DNA from: Homoserinimonas sp044769865
GTDB lineage: Bacteria > Actinomycetota > Actinomycetes > Actinomycetales > Microbacteriaceae
Direction of reading: 5' to 3'
Assembly (NCBI RefSeq): GCF_044769865.1
Contig: NZ_JBIZWA010000001.1
Span: forward strand, 682,001 to 746,000
DNA: 64,000 nt
Below the pieces are notes generated by a model, which saw nothing but the letters and a program-made list of their open reading frames with translations, did not search any database and had not been told where the DNA came from. Below, in pieces: positions 7,334 through 15,476 of the stretch. The translations under genes were made by a program, and so were the position numbers. Each line of letters starts with the position of its first letter. The stretch's first letter is position 1.

Positions 7334-7996
7334 TTGGCGCAGCTGTTGATACTGACTCCGGCAGTCGACAGCGAGGTGCTGCCATCCCTGGCCCTCCTCA
7401 GCCACCGGGTGCGTCAGGTGCCCGCGACCTCATCGCAGTTGGTCAACATCCCGAGTTGCGATCTCATGATGGTCGATGCGCGCAAAGACCTCGCCGCCGC
7501 CAAGGCCCTCTGCAAGATCCTCGGCAACACGGGAGCCTCCGTCCCCGTGATCGCCATCGTGACGGAGGGCGGGCTCACCGCCGTGACACCCGAGTGGAAC
7601 GTGGCCGACGTCGTGCTCGTCGACGCAGGGCCCGCTGAGGTGGACGCGCGCATCCGCCTGGCCATCGGTCGCTCCTCGGCGGATTCCTCGAATCGCAAGA
7701 TCCAGGCATCCGGTGTCGTGATCGACGAGGTGAGCTACTCGGCCAAAGTGCAGGGCAAGCCGCTCGACCTCACGTTCAAGGAATTCGAGCTGCTGCGCTT
7801 CCTCGCGAGCCACCCCTCGCGCGTGTTCACACGCGAACAGCTGCTGAGCGAGGTGTGGGGCTACGACTACTTCGGCGGCACGCGCACGGTCGACGTGCAC
7901 GTGCGACGCCTTCGCGCGAAGCTCGGCGACCTCGAGTCGCTCATCGGCACGGTGCGCAATGTCGGCTACCGATTCACGGGACACGATGATGCCTGA
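7334..7996 (+). CDS. glnR: GlnR-type orphan winged-helix response regulator
   Basis: OmpR-family regulator of 220 residues with an atypical receiver (residues 1-115) and a C-terminal winged helix (about 130-218) containing LTFKEFELLRFL, the SEVWGYDYFGGTRTVDVHVRRLR recognition region and GYRF. The receiver start LLILTPAVDSEVLPSL and the VDARKDLAAAKALC segment fit the actinobacterial GlnR group, which controls nitrogen assimilation without phosphorylation by a partner kinase. The TTG at 7334 is chosen because GGAGG lies 5 nt upstream and the product begins MAQLLIL. It overlaps mshD; glnR-mshD order is also seen in mycobacteria (Rv0818-Rv0819). Which genes it controls here is not shown. Confidence 0.8.
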   Translation: MAQLLILTPAVDSEVLPSLALLSHRVRQVPATSSQLVNIPSCDLMMVDARKDLAAAKALCKILGNTGASVPVIAIVTEGGLTAVTPEWNVADVVLVDAGPAEVDARIRLAIGRSSADSSNRKIQASGVVIDEVSYSAKVQGKPLDLTFKEFELLRFLASHPSRVFTREQLLSEVWGYDYFGGTRTVDVHVRRLRAKLGDLESLIGTVRNVGYRFTGHDDA

Positions 7997-8810
7997 GCAG
8001 CTTCCCCAGTGGCTGCGTACGCTCGCGACCCGCGCCACCGAGGTCGACGGCCAGCCGCCCTTCTCTGACCAGACCTGGGTGGAGTTGCGCGACGGACGCC
8101 GCGAACTGCTCGCGACGGCTGAAGATGCCGCAGCGGCAGTGCGGCCCGGAACTCCCGGCGAGCTCGAACTGGTCGTGCACCCGGATGCCCGGGGCCGCGG
8201 CATCGGCGGCGCCCTCCTCGAACGCGTGCTCGGCGAGCATCCCGACGTGCTCGCGTGGGCACACGGCGACCACCCCGCATCGCGGGCCCTCGCTGCGCGC
8301 ACGGGCTTCGAACCCATCCGCGAGCTCCTGCAGCTGCGCCGCGACATCGCCGACCACGAGCCCGCCGCGAACGCGCTCGACGGCTTCACCTCCTTCCGGC
8401 CGGGTAGCGACGACGCCGACTGGCTCGCGCTCAACGCGGCAGCGTTCGCGAGCCACCCCGAGCAGGGCTCCCTCACCCAGGTCGACCTGGACGAGCGGAT
8501 GTCGGAACCCTGGTTCGACGCGGGCGACTTCCTGCTCCTCCGCGACGCCGACGGGCTCGCCGCCTTCGTCTGGATGAAGGTCGAAGACGACATCGGGGAG
8601 TTCTACGTCGTCGGCGTGGACCCGTCCCGCCAGGGCGGCGGCCTCGGACGGCGGCTCGTCGAGGCGGGGCTCGCGCGACTCGTGAGCCGCGGCATCCGCA
8701 CCGCCTCGCTCTACGTCGATGCCGACAACACGGCCGCTGTGCGCCTGTACCGCGGCTACGGATTCGGCGACCACACGATCGACGTGCAGTACCGGCGCGA
8801 GGTTCGTTAA
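7989..8810 (+). CDS. mshD: Mycothiol synthase MshD
   Basis: Catalyses the last step of mycothiol biosynthesis, acetylating the cysteine of Cys-GlcN-Ins with acetyl-CoA. The protein has 273 residues and two GNAT domains. The acetyl-CoA loops are seen as VHPDARGRGIGGALLE in the first domain and VDPSRQGGGLGRRLVE in the second, and the C-terminal strand ends with the GYGFGDHTIDVQY motif. Mycothiol is confined to actinobacteria, which supports the taxonomic call. Two ATG codons (7986 and 7989) are possible; either overlaps the glnR stop, so the two are co-translated. Confidence 0.92.
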   Translation: MPEQLPQWLRTLATRATEVDGQPPFSDQTWVELRDGRRELLATAEDAAAAVRPGTPGELELVVHPDARGRGIGGALLERVLGEHPDVLAWAHGDHPASRALAARTGFEPIRELLQLRRDIADHEPAANALDGFTSFRPGSDDADWLALNAAAFASHPEQGSLTQVDLDERMSEPWFDAGDFLLLRDADGLAAFVWMKVEDDIGEFYVVGVDPSRQGGGLGRRLVEAGLARLVSRGIRTASLYVDADNTAAVRLYRGYGFGDHTIDVQYRREVR

Positions 8811-8844
8811 CCCGACGGCAAGGTCTCGGTGCCAAGATTGGCCG

Positions 8845-11025
8845 ATGGACGCCGAACGCATCATCGATGACACGGGGCTCGCGACCGACAGTCTTGACGA
8901 CGACTACGACGCGGTCGGCTGGGTCGACGACGGCACGCTGCCCGCCGATCGCTACCTCGACCGCGAGCTGAGTTGGCTGGCGTTCAACCAGCGGGTGCTC
9001 GAGCTTGCGGAGGACCCAACCCTGCCGCTGCTCGAGCGCGTCAACTTCCTCGCGATCTTCGCGAGCAACCTCGACGAGTTCTTCATGGTGCGCGTCGCGG
9101 GGCTCAAGCGCCGCATCACGACGGGCATCGCCGTGCCGACCAACGTGGGCCGTTCCCCCACCGATGTGCTCGCCGACATCAGCGCCAAGGCGCACGAGCT
9201 TCAGGAGCGGCACGCCCGGGTGTTCCGCGAGATCGTGAAACCGGCACTCGACGAGGCCGGCATCCACATCGAGGGATGGGCCGACCTCCACGAGGATGAC
9301 CGCGACCGCGTCGACGAGATCTTCTCCAGCCAGATCTTTCCCGTGCTCATGCCGCTCGCGGTCGACCCCGCGCATCCGTTCCCCTACATCTCGGGGCTCT
9401 CGCTCAACCTCTCGGTGCGGGTGCGCAACCCCAAGACGCGCAAGGAGCAGTTCGCCCGCATCAAGGTGCCGACGATCCTGCCCCGCTTCGTGCAGCTGCC
9501 GGATGACGAACGCGGGCTGCTGCGCTTCATCCCCCTCGAAGACCTCATCTCGAACCACCTCGAGGAGCTCTTCCCCGGCATGGAGATCCTTGACCACCAC
9601 GAGTTCCGCGTCACGCGCAACGAGGATGTCGAGATCGACGAGGACGAGTCGGAGAACCTCATCCAGAGCCTCGAGCGTGAGCTCCTGCGCCGTCGCTTCG
9701 GTCCGCCCATCCGGCTCGAGATCACCGACGACATGGACGACCGCACGCTCGAACTGCTCGTGCGCGAACTCGGCGTCACCCCGCAGGAGGTCTACCGCCT
9801 GCCCGCGCCGCTCGACCTCGGGGGGCTCTTCGAGGTCTTCAAGATCAACCGGCCCTCACTCAAGTACCGCAAGCACGTGCCCGCGACGAGCCCGGAACTC
9901 ATGCCACCGGAGCCGGGCGCCAAGCCCAACATCTTCGCCTCCATCAGCCGCGGCGACATCCTCGTGCACCACCCCTACGAGTCATTCGGCACGAGCGTGC
10001 AGGCCTTCCTTGAGCAGGCGGCATCCGATCCCGCCGTGCTCGCGATCAAGCAGACCCTGTACCGCACGAGCGGCGACAGCCCCATCGTGGAGGCGTTGAT
10101 CGACGCGGCAGAGGCGGGCAAGGCAGTGCTTGCGCTCGTCGAGATCAAGGCCCGCTTCGACGAGCAGGCCAACATCGAGTGGGCGCGCAAGCTCGAGAAG
10201 GCAGGAGTGCATGTCGTCTACGGGCTCGTGGGCCTCAAGACGCACTGCAAGCTCGCGCTCGTCGTGCGGCAGGAGAAAGACGGCAGCCTTCGCAACTACA
10301 GCCACGTCGGCACGGGCAACTACAACCCCAAGACGAGCCGCGTCTATGAAGACTTCGGGCTCTTCACAGCCGACCCCGTCGTGGGCCGCGACCTCACACG
10401 ACTCTTCAACGAACTCTCGGGCTACGCGATCGAGAAGAAGTTCAAGCGCCTCCTCGTCGCGCCCCTGCACCTGCGCAAGGGGCTCATCAAGCGCATCAAC
10501 GCCGAGCGCGACAACGCGACCGCGGGCAAGCCCAGCGGCATCCGCATCAAGCTGAACTCGGTCGTCGACGAGCAGGTCATCGACGCGCTCTACCGCGCGA
10601 GCGAGGCGGGAGTGCCGATCGACCTCGTCATCCGCGGCATCTGCGCCATCCGCCCTGGGGTGCCCGGGCTCAGCGAGACGATCCGGGTGCGTTCGATCCT
10701 CGGCCGCTACCTCGAGCACTCCCGCGTGTTCTGGTTCGAGAACGACGGCGACCCGCAGGTCTACATCGGCAGCGCCGACATGATGCACCGCAACCTCGAC
10801 CGCCGAGTCGAGGCGCTCGTGCGACTCACCGAGCCCGAGCATTTCGAACGGATCGCAACGATGTTCGACCTCGCGATGTCGGACTCGACCTCGTCGTGGC
10901 GCCTCGAGAACGACGGCTCCTGGGCACGCCAGTACGAGGGCCCCGACGGCGAGCCCCTCGACGACATGCAGAATGTGATCATGGACCTCATCACCTCCCG
11001 CCGCCGCCCTGTGAGACCACGATGA
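8845..11025 (+). CDS. ppk: Polyphosphate kinase 1
   Basis: Makes long-chain polyphosphate from ATP; 726 residues, normal for PPK1. It contains the N-terminal helical domain (DRELSWLAFNQRVLELAED), the head domain and two phospholipase-D-like catalytic domains. The expected phosphorylated histidine is H487 in NYSHVGTGNYNP, with a second conserved histidine at H625 in YLEHSRVFWFEN. The ATG at 8845 is chosen because the protein then starts with an acidic segment and the usual DRELSW motif near residue 43. It overlaps the mutT1-like gene by ATGA. Presence beside pst genes fits storage of imported phosphate. Confidence 0.96.
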   Translation: MDAERIIDDTGLATDSLDDDYDAVGWVDDGTLPADRYLDRELSWLAFNQRVLELAEDPTLPLLERVNFLAIFASNLDEFFMVRVAGLKRRITTGIAVPTNVGRSPTDVLADISAKAHELQERHARVFREIVKPALDEAGIHIEGWADLHEDDRDRVDEIFSSQIFPVLMPLAVDPAHPFPYISGLSLNLSVRVRNPKTRKEQFARIKVPTILPRFVQLPDDERGLLRFIPLEDLISNHLEELFPGMEILDHHEFRVTRNEDVEIDEDESENLIQSLERELLRRRFGPPIRLEITDDMDDRTLELLVRELGVTPQEVYRLPAPLDLGGLFEVFKINRPSLKYRKHVPATSPELMPPEPGAKPNIFASISRGDILVHHPYESFGTSVQAFLEQAASDPAVLAIKQTLYRTSGDSPIVEALIDAAEAGKAVLALVEIKARFDEQANIEWARKLEKAGVHVVYGLVGLKTHCKLALVVRQEKDGSLRNYSHVGTGNYNPKTSRVYEDFGLFTADPVVGRDLTRLFNELSGYAIEKKFKRLLVAPLHLRKGLIKRINAERDNATAGKPSGIRIKLNSVVDEQVIDALYRASEAGVPIDLVIRGICAIRPGVPGLSETIRVRSILGRYLEHSRVFWFENDGDPQVYIGSADMMHRNLDRRVEALVRLTEPEHFERIATMFDLAMSDSTSSWRLENDGSWARQYEGPDGEPLDDMQNVIMDLITSRRRPVRPR

Positions 11026-11963
11026 GCCCCGCGGAGCCCGTGCTCGCGGCCGGAGCCGTGTGCTGGCGCATCGTCAAGGGCAAGATCCGCGTCGCCCTCG
11101 TGCACCGCGAGCGGCACGGTGACGTGTCCTTCCCGAAGGGCAAGGTCGACCCGGGTGAGAGCCTCCCCGAGACCGCCGTGCGGGAGATCGCCGAGGAGAC
11201 CGGCCTCGAGATCTCGCTCGGCGCGCCGCTCGGCACGACCGAGTACACGCTGCCCGGCGGGCGCGACAAGGTCGTGCACTACTGGACGGCCGAGGTCGAC
11301 GACGTGACCCACGCGGCATCTCCCTTCGTGCCCAACGATGAGATCGAGCACCTCGAATGGCTCTCGATCAAGAAGGCGCGCAAGGCACTCAGCTACGCGC
11401 ACGACCGCGACGTGCTCGATCGTTTCGCGGCGCGGGTCGACAACGACACCCTCCGCACCTTCGCGATCATCGCGCTTCGCCATGGCAAGGCGATGCCTCA
11501 CCACCAGTTCGATGGTCCGGATGCCAAGCGACCGCTCCTCCCGCAAGGCAAGCAGGACTCGGATGTCGCGGCTAGGGGCATCGCCGCATACGCCCCCGAG
11601 AAGCTCATCACGAGTGACGCCGTGCGTTGCCGCCAGACCATCGCCCCTCTCTCCGAGCTCATGGGCCTCAAGGCCAAGAAGACGTCCAAGATCAGCCAGG
11701 ACGCTTGGGAGAACGGCGAAGCCGAGGTCGAGAAAGTCGTCGCGAAGCGGCTCCGGAAGGGCATGACGGCCGTGCTCTGCAGCCACGGGCCCGTGCTGCC
11801 GGAGATCATCGAGCAGGCGGCGCGGCTCACGAACTCCCCCGTCGACCGCTCAGTGCGGGCATCCGCGATGCTCGACACGGGCGCCTTCGCGGTGCTGCAC
11901 TTCGCGAAGGAGCGGCCGGAGGCGGGCATCATCGCGATCGAGGTGCATTCGCCCGGTCGCTAG
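11022..11963 (+). CDS. mutT1: MutT1-like Nudix hydrolase with C-terminal phosphatase domain
   Basis: Two-domain protein of 313 residues. The N-terminal Nudix domain (about 5-140) has a complete GX5EX7REUXEEXGU box starting GKVDPGE. The C-terminal part (about 155-310) is a histidine-phosphatase (SixA-like) domain with the RHG signature in ALRHGKA and a second histidine in CSHGP. In mycobacteria MutT1 has the same architecture, sits next to ppk, and hydrolyses 8-oxo-dGTP and diadenosine polyphosphates. The ATG overlaps the ppk stop as ATGA, so it is in the ppk operon. The gene precedes the first PHO box of the pst cluster. Confidence 0.88.
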   Translation: MSPAEPVLAAGAVCWRIVKGKIRVALVHRERHGDVSFPKGKVDPGESLPETAVREIAEETGLEISLGAPLGTTEYTLPGGRDKVVHYWTAEVDDVTHAASPFVPNDEIEHLEWLSIKKARKALSYAHDRDVLDRFAARVDNDTLRTFAIIALRHGKAMPHHQFDGPDAKRPLLPQGKQDSDVAARGIAAYAPEKLITSDAVRCRQTIAPLSELMGLKAKKTSKISQDAWENGEAEVEKVVAKRLRKGMTAVLCSHGPVLPEIIEQAARLTNSPVDRSVRASAMLDTGAFAVLHFAKERPEAGIIAIEVHSPGR

Positions 11964-12006
11964 TGAACGCGGGGTGAACCGCACGCGGCACGCGGGTGAA
12001 TTGGTT
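11963..12006. promoter_or_regulatory. PHO box array upstream of pstS1
   Basis: Four 11-bp steps read GTGAACGCGGG, GTGAACCGCAC, GCGGCACGCGG and GTGAATTGGTT. On the opposite strand the units become GTTCAC-type (for example GTTCACCCCGC), matching the actinobacterial PHO box; the third unit is poor. The array starts at the mutT1-like stop codon and ends on the -10 box of pstS1, the place expected for an activator. Confidence 0.8.
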
Positions 12007-12011
12007 AGCCT
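12006..12011 (+). promoter_or_regulatory. Leaderless -10 element of pstS1
   Basis: TAGCCT is followed by exactly 6 nt and the GTG at 12018, predicting a leaderless mRNA. It abuts the last PHO unit, which would occupy the -35 region. Confidence 0.55.
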
Positions 12012-12017
12012 GTGCAG

Positions 12018-13121
12018 GTGACTTTCGACGGCCGCCCCACCGCCCTCCGCAGACGAGTACTCGCCACCGCCGGCGCGATCACGGCGACCCTCCTGCTGGC
12101 GTCCTGCGCTGTCAACGAGCAGCCGCCCGGCGCCGACGTCGGTGGCCACCGCGGCATCGTCGTCGGAGGCGGCTCCAGCGCGCAGCAAGCCGCGCAGGAG
12201 GCCTGGGTCGTCGGATTCCAGACCGACAACCCCGCCGCGACGGTCGAGTACGATCCGGCAGGTTCGGGCGCAGGGCGCGAAATGTTCATCGCCGGTGGGG
12301 CAGCATTCGCCGGATCCGACCGTGCCTTCGAACTCGAGGAGCTCGAGGAGGAGGAGTTCGTCGCCTGCGAGCCCGGCTCCGGCATCATCGAGCTGCCCGC
12401 CTACATCTCCCCGATCGCCCTCGCCTTCAAGCTCGATGGCGTCTCGTCACTCAACCTCGATTCCGACACGATCGCCCGCATCTTCACGGGCGAGATCACG
12501 CGTTGGGACGACCCCGCCATCGCCGAGCACAACCCCGACGTCGACCTGCCCGAGCAGACCATCACTGCCATCCACCGTTCCGACGATTCGGGCGTGACCG
12601 AGAACTTCACCGAGTACCTCGCGGCCGTGGCATCCGACGCCTGGCCCTACGAGCCGAGCGGCGTGTGGCCGCTCGAGGGTGAGGCCGCGCAGGGCACCTC
12701 CGGCGTTGTGAGCGCGCTCAACAACAGTTCCGGCACGATCGGCTACATCGACGCATCCCGCGTGGGCGACCTCGGGGTCGTCGCGGTCGGCGTCGGAAGC
12801 GAGTTCGTGCCCTACTCCTCCGAGGCGGCCGCCGCAATCATCGACGCCTCGCCCGTCGGCGAGGGCCGTGGGCCCGGCGACCTCGCCGTCGAGATCGACC
12901 GCACCTCGACCGAGCGCGGCGTGTACCCGATCGTGCTCATCAGCTACCTGATCGGTTGCGAGGACTACATCAACGACGACGACGCGGAACTCGTGCGCGC
13001 CTACTTCGAGCACGTCATCAGCCCCGAGGGGCAGCAGGACGCAGCGGATGCCGCGGGCTCGGCGCCCATCTCCGCGACCATGTTCGAGCGTGCCTCCGAG
13101 GCTGCCGCGCTCATCCACTGA
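12018..13121 (+). CDS. pstS: Phosphate ABC transporter substrate-binding lipoprotein PstS (copy 1)
   Basis: High-affinity phosphate-binding lipoprotein, 367 residues. The signal peptide is basic then hydrophobic and ends in a LLLASC lipobox with the lipid cysteine at C30. The mature part has the glycine-rich phosphate loop (GGGSSAQQAA and AGSGAGREMF), GSDRAF, YISPIALAF and the IHRSDDSGVTENF motif that contacts phosphate. The GTG at 12018 is preferred over one at 12012 because it follows TAGCCT by 6 nt; the mRNA would be leaderless. It has its own PHO-box array. An almost equal-length paralogue follows 168 bp downstream. Confidence 0.93.
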   Translation: MTFDGRPTALRRRVLATAGAITATLLLASCAVNEQPPGADVGGHRGIVVGGGSSAQQAAQEAWVVGFQTDNPAATVEYDPAGSGAGREMFIAGGAAFAGSDRAFELEELEEEEFVACEPGSGIIELPAYISPIALAFKLDGVSSLNLDSDTIARIFTGEITRWDDPAIAEHNPDVDLPEQTITAIHRSDDSGVTENFTEYLAAVASDAWPYEPSGVWPLEGEAAQGTSGVVSALNNSSGTIGYIDASRVGDLGVVAVGVGSEFVPYSSEAAAAIIDASPVGEGRGPGDLAVEIDRTSTERGVYPIVLISYLIGCEDYINDDDAELVRAYFEHVISPEGQQDAADAAGSAPISATMFERASEAAALIH

Positions 13122-13173
13122 GCCCGCCCCTCGAAGCCCAGACCCCGCCGGGTCGCATCCCGCCGCACTCGCT

Positions 13174-13206
13174 GTTCGCGGCTCGTTCATCTTCCGTTCA
13201 CCGGTT
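13174..13206. promoter_or_regulatory. PHO box array upstream of pstS2
   Basis: Three exact 11-bp units read GTTCGCGGCTC, GTTCATCTTCC and GTTCACCGGTT. A weaker fourth step (GTGGTCACTCT, 13207-13217) may extend it. A -10-like TAGCGT at 13234-13239 would place the array over the -35 region, as for an activator. Same phasing and half-site as the arrays before phoU and pstS1. Confidence 0.8.
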
Positions 13207-13289
13207 GTGGTCACTCTGGTCAACAGGCATTCGTAGCGTCGCACGAGGGCCTGCACCGGGCCCACGATCACATTCCCGAAAGGAAGTCC

Positions 13290-14393
13290 GTGAACATCAC
13301 GCGCAACGCCAAGCGGTGGGGCAGCCTCGCCGCCATCGCCATCGCAGGCTCCGTTGTTCTCACCTCGTGCGCAGCAAACGAGGGCAATGCATCCGACACG
13401 GCCAACGACAGCGGCCTCTCCGGCACGATCGTCGGCGGCGGCGCCTCCTCGCAGGGCGTGGCCCAGGAGGCCTGGGTCGCAGCCTTCCAGACCGCAAACC
13501 CCGACGTCACGGTCGAGTACGACCCCACCGGTTCCGGCACGGGCCGCGACAACTTCATCGCGGGCGCGAACTGGTTCACCGGTTCCGACCGCGCGTTCAA
13601 GGACGAGGAGCTGGCCGAAGACAACTTCGCCGGCTGCGTGCCCGGAACGCCCATCGTGGAGATCCCCGCATACATCTCCCCCATCGCCGTCATCTTCAAC
13701 CTTGACGGCATCGACAGCCTCAACATGGATGCCGCGACCATCGCGGGCGTACTGAAGGGCGACATCACCAACTGGAACGACCCGGCAATCGCCTCGCAGA
13801 ACGAGGGCGTCGAGCTGCCCGACCTCGCCATCACGGCCGTGCACCGCTCCGACGAGTCGGGCACGACGGAGAACCTCGCCGAGTACCTCGCGGCGGCAGC
13901 TCCCGACGTGTGGACCGCTGAGGTCAGCGGCGACTGGGCCTGGGATGGCGGCGAAGCCGCACAGGGCACCTCCGGTGTCGTCGACGCCGTCTCCGGGGGC
14001 ACCGGGACGATCGGGTACGCGGATGCCTCGCGTGCCGGTGACCTCGGAACCGTCGCCGTGCAGGTCGGCGACGAGTACGTCGAGTACTCGGCCGAGGCCG
14101 CTGCCGCGATCGTCGACGCCTCGCCGATCGTCGAGGGCCGCGACGAGGTCGACCTCGCGATCGAGCTCGACCGCACCTCCGAAGCCGAGGGCGTCTACCC
14201 GATCGTGCTCATCAGCTACCTCATCGCGTGCTCCGAGTACGAGGAGACCGAGCGTGCCGAGCTCGTGCAGGCCTACCTCGACTACGTGATCAGCGACGAG
14301 GGCCAGCAGGCCGCAGCTGACGCTGCCGGCACCGCGCCCATCTCCTCCTCGCTCTTCGAGAAGGCCAAGGCCGCGGTCGACAGCATCAAGTAA
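13290..14393 (+). CDS. pstS: Phosphate ABC transporter substrate-binding lipoprotein PstS (copy 2)
   Basis: Second phosphate-binding lipoprotein, also 367 residues and clearly paralogous to the preceding gene. The lipobox ends VLTSC with the cysteine at C27. Phosphate-loop motifs GGGASSQGVAQEAW, PTGSGTGRDNF, GSDRAF and VHRSDESGTTENL are intact. Unlike copy 1 it has a proper ribosome site (AAAGGAAG, 13279-13286) before its GTG start, so the two copies are likely expressed at different strength. It has its own PHO box and is followed by a long hairpin before pstC, so it probably drives both itself and, at a lower level, pstCAB. Confidence 0.95.
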   Translation: MNITRNAKRWGSLAAIAIAGSVVLTSCAANEGNASDTANDSGLSGTIVGGGASSQGVAQEAWVAAFQTANPDVTVEYDPTGSGTGRDNFIAGANWFTGSDRAFKDEELAEDNFAGCVPGTPIVEIPAYISPIAVIFNLDGIDSLNMDAATIAGVLKGDITNWNDPAIASQNEGVELPDLAITAVHRSDESGTTENLAEYLAAAAPDVWTAEVSGDWAWDGGEAAQGTSGVVDAVSGGTGTIGYADASRAGDLGTVAVQVGDEYVEYSAEAAAAIVDASPIVEGRDEVDLAIELDRTSEAEGVYPIVLISYLIACSEYEETERAELVQAYLDYVISDEGQQAAADAAGTAPISSSLFEKAKAAVDSIK

Positions 14394-14409
14394 CGACCAC
14401 CACCGCAGA

Positions 14410-14454
14410 CTGCCCGGTGCCCCTCGTGTTGTGCGAGCAGGGGGCACCGGGCAG
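14410..14454 (+). terminator. Intercistronic hairpin between pstS2 and pstC
   Basis: Arms CTGCCCGGTGCCCCT (14410-14424) and 14439-14454 pair with one bulge and enclose a 14-nt loop. No T tract follows, so it is better read as an attenuator or 3' stabiliser that keeps pstS mRNA above pstCAB than as a full terminator. Confidence 0.55.
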
Positions 14455-14528
14455 ACTGGGGATGTGACTGAGTCCACGTCCCCGCTCCACACCAACACCA
14501 CCACCACCCAGCAGGGGGCCAGGACCCG

Positions 14529-15476
14529 ATGACCACGCCGGCCACGGCACCACGCCTCAAGTCAAAGCAGCGCCTCGGCGACAGGATCTTCTCGTCGACG
14601 GCGCTGACCGCCGGCTCCCTCATCCTCGCGATTCTCGCCGCCGTCGCGGCCTTCCTCATGGTCGAGAGCGTTCCCGCCCTCACGGAGGACCCGGAGGACA
14701 TCGCAATCCTCAGCGGCCAGCCATTCTGGTCGTACGTCGCGCCCCTCGTCTTCGGCACCGTCTGGTCTGCCGCCCTCGCCCTCCTCATGGCGGTGCCCGT
14801 CTCGATCGGCATCGCGCTCTTCATCTCCCACTACGCGCCACGCAAGCTCGCCGCAGGCCTCGGCTACATCATCGACCTGCTGGCCGCCGTGCCATCCGTC
14901 GTCTTCGGCCTCTGGGGCGCCAACGTGCTCGCGCCCGCCGTGCTGCCGCTCTACACGTGGCTCACCGAGAACCTCGGCTGGATCCCCTTCTTCGCGCCGC
15001 CCGCATCCGGCACGGGACGCACGATCCTCACCGCTGCCATCGTGCTCGCGGTCATGATCCTGCCGATCATCACGGCGCTCACGCGCGAGGTCTTCCTGCA
15101 GACGCCAGTGCTGCATGAGGAGGCTGCCCTCGCACTCGGCGCCACCCGCTGGGAGATGATCCGCACGGCAGTGCTCCCCTTCGGCAAGCCCGGCATCATC
15201 AGCGCGTCGATGCTGGGCCTCGGCCGCGCCCTCGGTGAGACCATGGCGGTCGCGATGGTGCTGTCCGCTTCCGGAGGCATCACCTTTGCGCTCCTGACCT
15301 CGACCAACCCGGGCACGATCGCGGCGAACATCGCCCTGCGATTCCCGGAGGCGTTCGGCACCAACATCAACCTGCTCATCGCGACCGGCCTCATCCTCTT
15401 TGCGATCACGCTCGTCGTGAACATGATCGCGCGCTGGATCATCGGCCGCCGCAAGGAATTCTCGGGAGCCAACTGA
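14529..15476 (+). CDS. pstC: Phosphate ABC transporter permease PstC
   Basis: Inner-membrane permease half of the Pst phosphate importer, 315 residues with six predicted membrane helices. The cytoplasmic coupling loop is visible as HEEAALALGATRWEMIRTAVLP, matching the EAA motif that contacts PstB. The first helix spans about residues 27-46. The ATG at 14529 follows GGGGGCCAGGACC, a plausible weak ribosome site. It overlaps pstA by one base (TGATG), so the permease pair is translationally coupled. Confidence 0.95.
   Translation: MTTPATAPRLKSKQRLGDRIFSSTALTAGSLILAILAAVAAFLMVESVPALTEDPEDIAILSGQPFWSYVAPLVFGTVWSAALALLMAVPVSIGIALFISHYAPRKLAAGLGYIIDLLAAVPSVVFGLWGANVLAPAVLPLYTWLTENLGWIPFFAPPASGTGRTILTAAIVLAVMILPIITALTREVFLQTPVLHEEAALALGATRWEMIRTAVLPFGKPGIISASMLGLGRALGETMAVAMVLSASGGITFALLTSTNPGTIAANIALRFPEAFGTNINLLIATGLILFAITLVVNMIARWIIGRRKEFSGAN

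Noticed and set aside
12447..14507. A 686-residue open frame on the minus strand across both pstS genes
   Set aside because: It is an antisense shadow of two clear lipoprotein genes; its translation is low-complexity with no domain, start signal or ribosome site.
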